DNA of 64,000 bases from Epiperipatus broadwayi (Eukaryota; Onychophora; Udeonychophora; Euonychophora; Peripatidae). Position 1 is the stretch's first letter. Every line of letters begins with the position of its first letter. Position numbers and translations under genes: made by a program. Positions 46,286 to 57,199 of the stretch are shown in pieces. The notes under the pieces were generated by a model, which was not told the origin of the DNA, ran no database searches, and saw nothing but the letters and a program-made list of their open reading frames with translations. Where the stretch lies: positions 928,001 to 992,000 of the forward strand of contig JAQFVV010000017.1 of assembly GCA_028023455.1 (NCBI GenBank), written 5' to 3'.

Positions 46286-49200
46286 TTATGGTTTCTCTCC
46301 TCATGAAGAATCTTAACATTTTCAAGATCAAAATTAAAGGTATATTTACATATCTTTTTATGATGAAAGAAAATTGCAGGTATTACTAAATCATTTTTAT
46401 TTTTTATATGCTTATATATTAATCGATGCTCTTTTTATCATTTCTCAATACTGTATCTCGATTCACCTATATATAAAGCCATACATCCACATAAAATTTC
46501 ATAAACAACATTACTTTTTTGTTTGAAAGATAGGACACTTTTAGAAATATTCTCTAACCTAGGAACTTCATTGTGTTACAAAAGTGATAAATCACAAAAT
46601 ATAGAAATATTTACAAACTGATTGATATTGATTATAAGATTAAACAGATTATTTATACTTTATTGGCAATAAAAAATATAATAATTTAAAGGAGCTCAAA
46701 GTTAGTGATAAAAAAAATGGATTTCTGTTTCATATATTTCAAATCCTCCAAATAAAATTTTTAAATATATTGTACCGCTAATGAATAGCGCTACATGTAA
46801 AATTGTTTACAATTATTAAATTAAAATCTTATATTTAAATAATGAAAAGATTTTGAAATTAAAATATCTCATTTGAAAAGAAAAGAAATCTATAAAAGTT
46901 TAAAGAGTTTTTATATAAAACATAGATCATATAAAGTCATTTATTAGTATAAGTTTTTCTAGTTTGAAATAATAATAAAAAAATATTAGACGGGGGATTA
47001 AACGTTTATTCGTAAAGTTTTACAAATTAATTAATTCGGGGGGAGGGGGGATTTAACTTAGCAAAAATTAAAACTACTAAAGAAAAAAAAAGAGAAATGT
47101 AAAAACTAAAAAATCTCTCCATTTATTTAAAATAAAATAAATATATGTGTGCTAAATAATAATGATTTTAAATACATAAAGAAAATAATAAAATGTGTGT
47201 GTGTGTGTTAAAAATAAAATATGAAAGTTAAATATTAGAATAAATAAAAGAAAGCTCATAGTTGAAGTTAAAAATTCCCTCAAACATTACATATACTGAT
47301 AAGCTGAATACGAATGGGATTAGCAATGGCTACTAATTAATTAATTAAAATCCATAAACAACAGGACTAATTAAAAGGCAAATTATCAAAAGATTTAATC
47401 AACAAAAGCAGTGGATGGATTTTGGAATAATGAAAATAGGGCTGAAAATTTTGTCAGTTATTCATTCACATATCTAGAGTCGATCACCTATTAGACTTAT
47501 TTTCAATGAATATAATGGCATGCTGAGCAGTCATCGGGGTATGCGGCCAGATTCCAGCCTCAGTCCGACAGAACAGCAGTCTGCCCGATACAATGCCCAT
47601 CTAATGATTTGAAACTGCCAAGAATGTCTAACTGCCTAAAGTAAGAAATAGCCTGGAACTGTAATCATCAGGACCACATCGGAAGCCTAAAATCCACCCG
47701 GTTGGTAAAACACACACATGCAGCAACAAAGAACAAGAAGTCACAACATTAAAATCCTATAGGTAATAACATTTTCTTATTCCAATTCCTGATATTAATT
47801 AATGTAGCCATTGCAATCTTTGAGTATTTCCAGTGAACTCTATAAACAGCATAAAAAGAACTATGTATGTGCAGGTTAATATAATAAACCGATAGTCTTA
47901 GAACTTTGACGAATCATACAAATCAGCAGCTCATATGATAGAATGTGTGTGTGTGTTATATATATTTTGATACTTATATTTATTTAATTTTTATGTTTAG
48001 TATAATTTGTGCCCGAAATATAAAATCATTGTTTATATTAATTAGAAATTTATAATTACTTTACAAATTACAGTAAAGTTTTAGTTAAAATAAAGTATTT
48101 GTTTATCAATTACTGTTGTTCAATTTTTTTTACTCATACCACTAATTAAAGCAGTTTATTATATTTGTTTCCGTTGAGCCAGTTGGGATTTCTTAGGTAC
48201 TGAATTAGTTTACCGTTATTCAGGGCATGTTAACTACTTCTTGTAGTTAGTTGGCACCTGAAGTTTACTTCAAAACAAAAAAGTGCTTTGGATGACAGGT
48301 GTTGAATTCAGCAGTCGAGAAGATCTGTGGCCTGGAAAGATCATTGTGGTTATATAGTTTCGGCCTGGCCATAGGTACTCTTTGGGTATTATGCTTCTCT
48401 GCCTAAGGGACTGGTGTGGTGCGATACTTAAATTGCAGTTGGAGTAGATCAAATTTATAATAAATAATTGTATCATATTTTTTACATATAAAAGGAAGTC
48501 AACAATTTATCTTACAATTTGTCAACAATGTTTTCCGCAATCTTAATTTTTTTTAAAAGAGTAAAAATAATATTTTGTTCAATAGTTTTTATTCGATCTA
48601 CACCCACCCAGTTCAATATATATAAACTATATTAGACAAGCTAACAACAAACATTGTTAGTATAAGCTATGAATATGGGAGTATGAAGTTCCCAAAAACC
48701 CTAAGCAAATATAAACTTTCAATATAGCTTCACAGATTTGCGTTTCAAGCGCAATATATAGATTACGAACCATACATGAAGTAAAACTAAACTTTTTATT
48801 ATATAAACTTTTAATCAATTGAATTTTAAATAAATGTAAATACTAGACAACTTATTTGTATACATTTTAATTACGTACTATCAAATTGATTTTCATTCGC
48901 ATATGAAACTTTTCAAGATGTCATTTTTTAAAAATTAATCATGTGGCAATCAACATTCTACAGCTTCGTATACTCTAGTGGTCATCACTAGAAATAAACT
49001 CACGGAAAAATAAAAAACCATTATATATATATATATCAATTTATATATATACATCCATTAAACATTTTCTTATTACCCCCCCCCCCCTATTTATAACTAC
49101 TAATCTACCATCAAACAAAAAATTGATTTCTGTCTAATACTTTTAATGCATATCTACATACATATACATTATAGCTTCCAATTATCTAGCAGCGACCATT

Positions 49201-49350
49201 TCCCTCCCAATTTTATGGAACCATTGACATATTAATACATTTTTCTATGTCTTCTTGTGTAGACAATGTCTTATATTTTATTTCTTTAAAATTGTTACTA
49301 TACTTTATTGCATTTAGATTTGCCTCAAATTTATTATATGTCCTATTAAA
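46286..49350. other. Intron 6 or downstream, unassigned
   Basis: AT-rich. G-rich run at 47038-47050, GT microsatellites at 47195-47210 and 47945-47960, a 12-base C run at 49076-49087. GC-richer patches at 47510-47720 and 48160-48430 look like unidentified repeat copies; the 68-codon minus frame at 48270 has no known domain. Confidence 0.4.
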
Positions 49351-49359
49351 AAAAAAATA

Positions 49360-49455
49360 ATGATTATATGATCCAGGTTTGATATCTTTTTGCTGTTCTA
49401 TTATGCTCTTTAGCTCTTTCAGTTATACGTTTCTCTGATTGTTCTAGGTATATCT
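49360..49455 (-). pseudogene. Penelope-like GIY-YIG endonuclease relic
   Basis: On the minus strand one frame reads IYLEQSEKRITERAKEHNRT then AKRYQTW. The pattern Y-[IL]-G-Q-[ST]...R...R-x-x-E-H is the second part of the GIY-YIG endonuclease domain at the C terminus of Penelope-like proteins; the glycine is Glu here (one base change). Surrounding sequence has stops. Too short to place in a subfamily. Confidence 0.5.
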
Positions 49456-49735
49456 AGTTGCATCTTATATATATAAATATATTATAACCTTTGGCTTTGA
49501 CCAAAGATAGTTTTATGGCAGATGCAGCATTCACTGGAAAAAAAAAAAATTCTGATATCAGTTTAGATTAATCTAGCTGATGATCAGAAAGCTTGTAGTA
49601 GACATATAATATTCAAAGATTATAGACGTATAATATTTAAAAATTAATGCACAATTGTGTTTAGATGTATAAATACAGTTTAAAGTCTATCAACCAGTGG
49701 ATTTGGATATGCCTTGATTGTTGGGATGATTCACC

Positions 49736-50500
49736 TGAGGAGGGGGGGTGTTAGGTGTTAAAATCTATAATTAATAGTCATTTAATAGAATAATGTATGT
49801 AATTTAAAGAAATCGATGTCTAAGTTTTAATTGTAAATTTTAACTTGCAAGTAGTGATAAAATTAGGCAGTCAATTTATTTGAATAGACTAGTAGGTTTT
49901 AAAACATTTGAATAGGTTTATTACTAACTGCAATCTCAATAGTTCAGCTGGAATAGTGATGTGTGGAAGCTTGCATGGTGGTATAAACGTAATTTTATTT
50001 ATTGAGAAAGTTATAAATGTCCAAGTGTCATGTTTGATATCATTTAAAAGCAAATTGAAGGGGTAACAATTTTAAATTAATTTTAAAGAAATATTTTTAA
50101 ATCTTCAGTCATGAAAATCGATTTGATTTAAGACATTTATTTGAATTATATTTTTACTTTCACTTTGCTACAGTTTTATCTTGATTTTTTTTTTTATACA
50201 ATTTAAAACCGGGAACATTTCAAGTAAATCACATGATCATTTAGATAGTGTGAATAATCAATGTCAAATTTATGAGCCAATTGAAAATTAATAAAAAGGC
50301 GGAATAGGCGGATAAGGCATGGTTGAAGATGATTGACAACCAGAGGTTATAAAAAGCCTTTCATCTCTTTTGAGGATATGTTGCAGGTGTTGCTTGTAAT
50401 TGCTGGTTCACTCTTCTCTGTGTGTGGTTGCATGTTCTGCTTCTTCACTGAAAAATTTATTAAAGTTTTGTATTAGAAAAATAAAGTTTTAATGTTTTGT
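49736..50500 (+). mobile_element. Candidate LTR with polypurine tract
   Basis: A purine tract GAGGAGGGGGGG (49737-49748) is followed at once by TGTTAGG, the classic junction of a polypurine primer and a 3' LTR. About 600 bases on there is a TATA-like ttataaaaagcc (50348). A polyadenylation-like aaaaataaag lies near 50478. No second LTR, primer-binding site or pol gene was found, so it would be a solo or remnant LTR. The right border is uncertain. Confidence 0.4.
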
Positions 50501-50534
50501 AAGAATGTTGATGTAAATCCTTAAATCGGGTATG

Positions 50535-51270
50535 CATTTCTAACCTCAAAGTTGATCAAGGATCAGATCTCAATGCTAAAGAATTTATGACCAATGTGTT
50601 GCTGGATTCCCTGGCTTTCCAAGTTTAAAATATTATAGGGATCCTTTTTCCCATATCATAATTTTGCTAGAACTATTGTTTTATATGAATTGCTTGAATG
50701 GATGTTATGGAAGGAAAGGAGAAAGAAAGGAATTAATTTCTAGAGCTATCTATAATCTTAACCTTATGCTAGAACTACATTAAAAGTAGAGGCTTAAAAC
50801 TTTCCGATGCTTTTTATCTCCGACAATGAAAGAGAAACTGTATGAAAGATCGTAAAATATTAATGAATATTTGTTTATTAGTTGGAAAAGGAAGGTTCTA
50901 ATAAACAAATTGCTAGATTTAATTGTAAAATCCTACTATAATAATGAGCAAAGTCGGAACTGAATATATTTGAAATTGAATGTTAGAATTATAAATGTCC
51001 TGGAATGATAAAGTTCATTCAATTGATAACCTTAAACTTATAAATAATTTTTACCAGTCAGATGATGTATTAAATGATCTATTAAAATATTCGATGTTTT
51101 CTGAGAAAGTGTGTGAGAGCCTTATAGGATGAAAGAAATAATGCAGTTACCTCCCTAGTGATATTAAAGATTGTCTGAATGGAAAAGAATTGTGCTAAGT
51201 AGAATTTTCTTTTGACAATCCTTCGAATGAATCTATTATCGATGGAAACATGGATTAATTTGTTTTTGTG
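50535..51270 (+). pseudogene. Decayed coding stretch of unknown family
   Basis: Successive frames are unusually protein-like but broken. ISNLKVDQGSDLNAKEFMTN (about 50540) runs to a stop. Then KYYRDPFSHIIILLELLFYM and RKELISRAIYNLNLMLELH in a second frame, then SRGLKLSDAFYLRQ in the third. From 50993 come MSWNDKVHSIDNLKLINNFY, QSDDVLNDLLKYSMFSEKVC and, past stops, YLPSDIKDCLNGKELC and VEFSFDNPSNESIIDG. Lesions of one or two bases would explain all breaks. It lies just right of the candidate LTR and could be a decayed gag, another transposon ORF or a dead host gene. Confidence 0.4.
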
Positions 51271-52332
51271 TGCGTATATGATTCACAGAAAATGGCCATT
51301 TGTTTGTCTCCATATGTTTAATATTCATCATATGTGTGTGTGGATATATTTGCGGAACTGACTTAATACAATCATGTGGGTGATGCTGATAGTACAAAAT
51401 CCTCGCAGTGAATAGATCAATGGACCATGAATTAGAGACTCATGGTGAGGACTTTTAAGTATAATCTTTCTTTTGGTTATCATTCATTTATTTTATTATG
51501 TGTTATTGAAGGGTATATATATATATATATTATTTATCATATATTAATTAACATACCGTATATCAAAGTTAGGTCATAGTAGGGTGGAATAAATCTGCCT
51601 TTAAGTATTGTTATAGTTTAATCGTGATGCTGCGATAATATTAATAACTTGTATGTGTGAGAGATTTTGAAATATTTACATGAAAGTTTCACACACACAT
51701 ATATATATTTCTATGCTTATTATTGAATTTTAACATTAGCAGTACTATGTCATATTAATTATGTAGTATTAAGATTTTAAATATCTCTGTGTCATGGTTG
51801 TGAGAAATATAATGATAAGCCTTATATGTTGTGAGAATGATGCACATTTCTTATTTTTATTTTTTTTTTGTATTAAGTCTAAGATAATTTTATTCTAGTC
51901 ATATTTAACCATTATCGGATTATCGGTTTTATACATCAATATTATTGTCTAACGAGAGTTCAAACCAGTTCTCTCTAGAATAAGTGATATTTGTAAATGA
52001 CCTTTGTTTGTCAAGTTATTGCTACCTTGAGTGTGAAGTTTAGTGGGGCTCTCTCATGATTAGTGGTATTAGGTATTTTTAATTAGTTTATGAGGAGATC
52101 GAAGATTATTGTCCATCTCCATAGTCGGTATATTCCATGAAAGATATGTTTTCATATTATAGTTGTAGTCATGATCTGTTCTTTTTCACATTTTGTATGC
52201 GTATTGATTTAGTCCTAACATATTATTGCCCTCAGATAGGAGGAGTACCCTTTGGGTTCATGCCATCACAGATTTAGTGCTTTGTAGCCTTTTCCTCATG
52301 GATATATCTTCATAGTAATATTTTCTACTGTG
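51271..52332. other. Unassigned sequence left of LINE 2
   Basis: AT-rich, with a TA microsatellite at 51510-51530. No gene recognised. Confidence 0.4.
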
Positions 52333-52341
52333 TAAAAAGTT

Positions 52342-54185
52342 CTTCTTGAATTGCTATCTCAGTTGGACATATCAAAACAGATAATTCAGATATTGGACAA
52401 TCTCCTGAATAATAGGCATATTCATATTTCCATAAATGGACATTACTCAGATGGATTTGGCCCTTCAAGATCCATACCACAAGGTTCACTGTTGAGTGGT
52501 CTTTTGTTCATAAAGTACATCGACCCTCTGATTAAAGAGCTAGATCAGCTTCCAGGTATATATGTGCCCCGGCTTAAGAAAAACATCAAGGTTTTTGCAT
52601 ACATGGATGACATACTTGTGATTCTTCCATCTCGTAAATATCTGAAGACACTTCATTCCATAATTACCAATTATACTAAAGATTATAAATTATCCATCAA
52701 TCCTCACAAGTTGTCATCCTGGTGCATCAACACTGGTAGGAAAATATTATCCAATTTTTTAGCGGAACCTCAGTGTTTTCTGGGGTTTCCTATCTTCAAG
52801 TCACAGACTGCTATGTCTGTCTGCCTACAAAAATCCATCATAAGCAATGCTACTAAGGTGGTTCAGTCGCTGTCAAGGACATACCTGTCCCTACAAGGGA
52901 AGATTGCTCTTATTAATATGAAGATTATGGCGAGCATAAATTACTACCTGCCAATAATGTCAGTTACCAAATTATTCACCTTACAGATTCAGAGGCTCTG
53001 TGGTCAGCTCTTATGGAGAAGTCGGACCACTGCAATTAGCATCCGCAGACTTCAGTTTCACAGGAAACAGAATGGTATGGGTCTCCATTCAATACAGACA
53101 ATCAATTTCCAAAAAAGGCATTCACTTTTGGTAAATCTGGGGAAAAAATACCCTCTATCAAATATTATAGAGACTGTAATACCTACTGACAGACCTCCCC
53201 CCAGTAAACACACATGGCTTGACACCATTATTAAACAACAATCTCTATACATCGGGCACTCAATAACAGGGTTTAATAATAAAATCAACATCTGGCAGGC
53301 ACATTGCCTGCTGAATCCTGTTAATACAGTTATTTATGCTCACCTAGGGTGCAGCAATCATAAAATCACCTCAATATTTAAATATCTGCTACTTGAGCCC
53401 AAACTTTTGGATTATCTGATTAAGGTGAATATGGATTCCATGCCAACTAATACATTCTTATACTACAAACGGTTTCTAAATAAAATAGACCCTATTTGTC
53501 ATGCCTGTTCTAGAGGAGAGGAGTCCTTTAATCACCTGTTAAATGTATGTCCAGGCTATAACAGTATTCGAAGAATTATCTCTCAACACTGCATTATAGC
53601 AGTGGATAAAATCCTGGACATCAGGGGTTGTCTCTTCTCTGGAGACTTTACAATAATCAGGTTATCAATCTTCCTGACATATGCTTTTTGGTACACAAGG
53701 TGCAGGACAAAGTTCACACAACCAACACCGGATCCCAATGCTATATTTTGCGATAAGCTCAAAGCTCTTCAAGACAAGGATAAGATACTATCCTCTAGAT
53801 TTTTGTTTAACAATACATGGAGTCTACTAGTATGGCCTACAGACTCTACATGAATTTTGAACCCGATATATCCACATTGTAATGTATTGTAGAAGAAGTA
53901 GTCTGTGTTGCAACATGTCAGATTCTTCTAGAGGGGCATTGATTTCATACTACATCTATCCCAGCTGATAAGTTAGCATTATTGGGTCATTCTTTGCACT
54001 GGCAGGGGTGGGCAATGCCAACTAAATAGTACGTATCTGCTCATTTTATAACCTGCTAGTGCGGAGAATGGCTCTTGCAAACTTTTTCCAGACCAACGCC
54101 AGCAATGGATGAGCCAACATTAATAAAGTGTTTTTATTATGCATCTGTACAATTTTATAATGTCAATAAATATATTTTTTTAAAA
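52342..54185 (+). mobile_element. Young 5'-truncated LINE, same family as 36784-41107
   Basis: Flanked by 9-bp repeats TAAAAAGTT (52333-52341 and 54186-54194). The insertion begins inside the reverse transcriptase, just after the catalytic aspartate block, and runs through the 3' UTR (53854-54180) to a short T/A tail with aataaatat. Only the last third of ORF2 is present. The reading frame has no lesion, so insertion was recent. Confidence 0.88.
52351..53853 (+). CDS. LINE ORF2 C-terminal part (reverse transcriptase to CCHC)
   Basis: A lesion-free frame of about 500 codons. It has no genuine start: the frame opens after a stop at 52333-52335 and the first element codons (LLELLSQLDISKQ) correspond to a point past A-F-D-S in the other LINE. 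Residues 43-45 PQG and 84-87 YMDD are reverse transcriptase motifs; the catalytic Asp of the upstream motif is missing. A C-x2-C-x8-H-x4-C knuckle is at about residues 383-399 (CHACSRGEESFNHLLNVC). It resembles the 39.6-41.0 kb LINE throughout, at perhaps 35-40 percent identity. It cannot prime retrotransposition alone, and expression is doubtful. Confidence 0.88.
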   Translation: MLSQLDISKQIIQILDNLLNNRHIHISINGHYSDGFGPSRSIPQGSLLSGLLFIKYIDPLIKELDQLPGIYVPRLKKNIKVFAYMDDILVILPSRKYLKTLHSIITNYTKDYKLSINPHKLSSWCINTGRKILSNFLAEPQCFLGFPIFKSQTAMSVCLQKSIISNATKVVQSLSRTYLSLQGKIALINMKIMASINYYLPIMSVTKLFTLQIQRLCGQLLWRSRTTAISIRRLQFHRKQNGMGLHSIQTINFQKRHSLLVNLGKKYPLSNIIETVIPTDRPPPSKHTWLDTIIKQQSLYIGHSITGFNNKINIWQAHCLLNPVNTVIYAHLGCSNHKITSIFKYLLLEPKLLDYLIKVNMDSMPTNTFLYYKRFLNKIDPICHACSRGEESFNHLLNVCPGYNSIRRIISQHCIIAVDKILDIRGCLFSGDFTIIRLSIFLTYAFWYTRCRTKFTQPTPDPNAIFCDKLKALQDKDKILSSRFLFNNTWSLLVWPTDST

Positions 54186-54194
54186 TAAAAAGTT

Positions 54195-55200
54195 GTTAAC
54201 TTAAGTGGTTGTTCATTGTCTGCATTTTATATGTGAAGTGTATCATGTACTTCAGGGGAACTTTTTAAATTTTTCAAGTGTGTATTAAAGATTGATGTAT
54301 AATGCATTTAAACTGATAAACATTTCTAAATTTAAAATAGGTGTCAGTAGCCTAAGTAAGCAGTGCGCATCATGATTAACTGATCACAGAAGCAAGTCAG
54401 CAGTGGAGTGGTAAGCTTAATAGTGTTCATTACTCATTGTTGGGACATAGAAAACTTTAGGCATGTGTACATGTATGTGTGGTCTCTGAAAGACTTGAAA
54501 TTTTGCTTATAGTTAGAAGGTCAAAAGTGTAAAGTGAATATACTAGGATTGATTAATAAAAGATCGTAGTTAAAAGCTATAAATTCAGATCACAGCTATT
54601 AATTAGTGTCATTTGTCTACCACAGGTGACAAAATAATGTTTAATGTGTGGCTTATAAAACTAAAAGTTAAGCCAATAGCATCAAAAGGCATATCTATCT
54701 GTCGAAAGACAATAAAGTTGTATCTCATAAATTGTTTATTTTAGGTAGGTGTGTATAAAATAATTATACATGCTTATAGTGAAAGGAAAATATTTAAACA
54801 GAATCAATTTAACTATTTGAGCTATTGAAGTCCATGCAAGGTTACTGAATAATAAAGCCATGTAATTTAATGACATCCTATGTGAATGTAAAGAAATGGG
54901 ATCGTATTCTCCATAGCAATTTGTAAAATCTGCTGTAAATATTTTTTATTATTATTATTGTTAAGTATTACCGGATTGCTACGATGTTATATTAAAATTT
55001 ATAAATTTACAATTGATAATTTTGGTTAATAAATGTTATTTTGTTCATTAAATTTGGTGTAGGGTCTTAATGGTTTTGGTGCCCATAGAATCAAGAAATC
55101 TTAATAATATGCAATCTTAAATAAATATTCCAATTCTTGTCCAGGTACAGACACATAACAAAGGTTTAGTATTTGTCTGAAGGTTTGTAATGATGGTATA
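54195..55200. other. Unassigned AT-rich sequence
   Basis: No exon, ORF or repeat copy I can support. Confidence 0.4.
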
Positions 55201-55448
55201 TTATAAGACGTAATATGTTGGACTATTTCCATCATTTATGAGTGAATGTTGAATGTATAGAAAATTTTAAACTTTATTTAAACTTTTCAAATACAAACAA
55301 CTTGTTAGTAATATCACACAAATAGACAATACAGGTTAGTAATTACACAACATTTCGAGTAGTATTATTCTCCACTCTTCTTCAGGTATTGCTGGCCTAT
55401 ATGCACAGTGACAATGATGGAAATAGTCCAACATATCACATCTTATAA
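55201..55448 (-). mobile_element. Small TIR element with retroelement-tail motif
   Basis: 35-bp terminal inverted repeats at 55201-55235 and 55414-55448: the shared block atgttggactatttccatca on the left is complemented on the right, with differences only near the outer ends. On the minus strand the interior has CTGAAGA, GAGT...ACTC, GAAAT, the same arrangement as at 3413. No ORF. Could be a Penelope-derived non-autonomous unit. Confidence 0.75.
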
Positions 55449-55957
55449 CAAAGATTTAACTCTTGAATTGATAATTCTTAGAAAATATGAAATTTGTTTT
55501 AAAGAAACATTCATAATTTGCTTTACAGATCATTGAAGTTAACCGCAAATATATATGGAAGGAGATTTACCTTCAAATTAATTATTATTTTTATTTTAAT
55601 AAATTTATTATATTGTTAACTAATATCTTGAGTGGATATAAAATCCCTTTCCCTCTCCTGGTATTCAAATGCGCTCCCAGTCGATAGTAATATAGTTCAA
55701 AATGTAGAGTTGGTGGAATATTTTATCTTAGTTAATTATTTATTAATTTGTAAATTTTTATTATTATTGGTTGATGAAAAATAGATATTAGCTCATAAAT
55801 TAAGGGTATGTCTACTTAAGCTTATTGCTAAGATAGCATTCATTGGTCAACAATGAATTCATAAAATCACCAATAGAAATTTTGCATTCCTTACAAGAAC
55901 CTTAGGACCATAATATTTCAATTTTGAATTCAGAGCTCATAAATTTATTGTCTTTTT
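55449..55957. other. Unassigned AT-rich sequence
   Basis: No supported feature. Confidence 0.4.
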
Positions 55958-56055
55958 AAGTGTCATAGCATCGGCCGGGACGCAAACCCGCAACCCGGGC
56001 AACTGCCTGCAAGTGCAAGGCAGTCGCACTGATCTCTTGACCACTATTGTTAATA
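55958..56055 (-). repeat. tRNA-derived SINE, copy 2
   Basis: On the minus strand: ggtcaagagatcagtgcg (A-box region), cactgcctt..gcaggcagt arm, a cccgggttgcgggtttgcg B-box region, and the 3' signature cggccgatgctatgaca. It is closer to the copy at 60441 in its 3' half. Anticodon loop enlarged; not a functional tRNA. Confidence 0.7.
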
Positions 56056-56344
56056 AGAGGATGATAGCCAAGTCAGTCTATTCCCTTATGTAGGTTACAA
56101 TTTGGCTGGCTTGATTTAAGAAATCCTTTCATTTGGAGATAGCAATTTGAGAAAAAAGATGAAACGTGAGGTAATTTAAAAGTTAAATTATTTCAAAAGC
56201 TAATAAATCATTTCTTTTATAAATCAATAATTTATAAATCCATAAACCCATTGAGTCTGTATAGCAGCTGCCATCTGTTTCAGGTTACAATATGGCACCC
56301 TGTTCATTTCTTAAGATACAATATGTAATGCAAAGTAAATGTCC
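56056..56344. other. Unassigned AT-rich sequence
   Basis: No supported feature. Confidence 0.4.
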
Positions 56345-56475
56345 ATTAATTAAAAATATTGTAATTTAATGGCAGTTGAGGAGGGTTAAGAAATTAACCG
56401 AAAGTACTTCTGCAGATTAAAAGACTATATTTATTATTAATTACCATTATATGTATTATTTATATTGTTATTACA
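56345..56475. repeat. Right-arm copy of the 10.9-kb palindromic element
   Basis: Contains aatttaatggcagttgagga, gggttaagaaattaacc, gaaagtacttctgcag and ttaattaccattatatgtat in the order of the right arm at 11070-11180. The left arm is absent or very short. Confidence 0.8.
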
Positions 56476-57199
56476 ATATATATGTTGTACCTTAAGAAGA
56501 ACATGAATTTTAGATCTGAATTGTAATATTAAACAGCTAATGACCCCAGGGCACAACTGACCAATTGGTGCTGCATATAAACACAACCTTGGCTAAACAA
56601 CAATACTTCATAAGATATAAGCTAAAATTTCATGTAATAGCTAACCTCAGTGGCTTTATAAAATAAATACCATATTGTACCGGTCAGAATTGTATGTTTG
56701 TCTAACAAGAATTAGGACCTAAGCAAAAGTACCTAGAGTTCAATCATATACAAGATACACAGGTCAGGGATACTCATGAACTCCACCCTATTGCCCACTT
56801 CCCAAGTCTATCACATTACAAACAACATTTCTGATGATAGCAGCCTACCCTTCAATTTACTCTGGCCCAGGAAGGTTCAGCGAAGATACAAGAGACCTAT
56901 GGCTTAACTAATTGATAATGCAAAGTAATGATAGACGTGCACACACAAACCAACAAAAATATCCAAAAAATAGCTTATTAAATGTGAATTTATTAAACGT
57001 GATATTAATAATAATTGATTAATCATGTGAATCACTAGATATGGAGATTTACAATGAATTAGAAATTATATCTATTGAACACTCGATTTAGGTTTCACTT
57101 ATGGTCACTTGGGCATTCCATGTCAAACCGGATAACATAACAAGGTTTGATGGACATGCACCAATAAATATACATAATGATAACTTAATTATTTGAACT
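56476..57199. other. Unassigned sequence
   Basis: Slightly less A+T-rich than average; no gene or known repeat seen. Confidence 0.4.
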
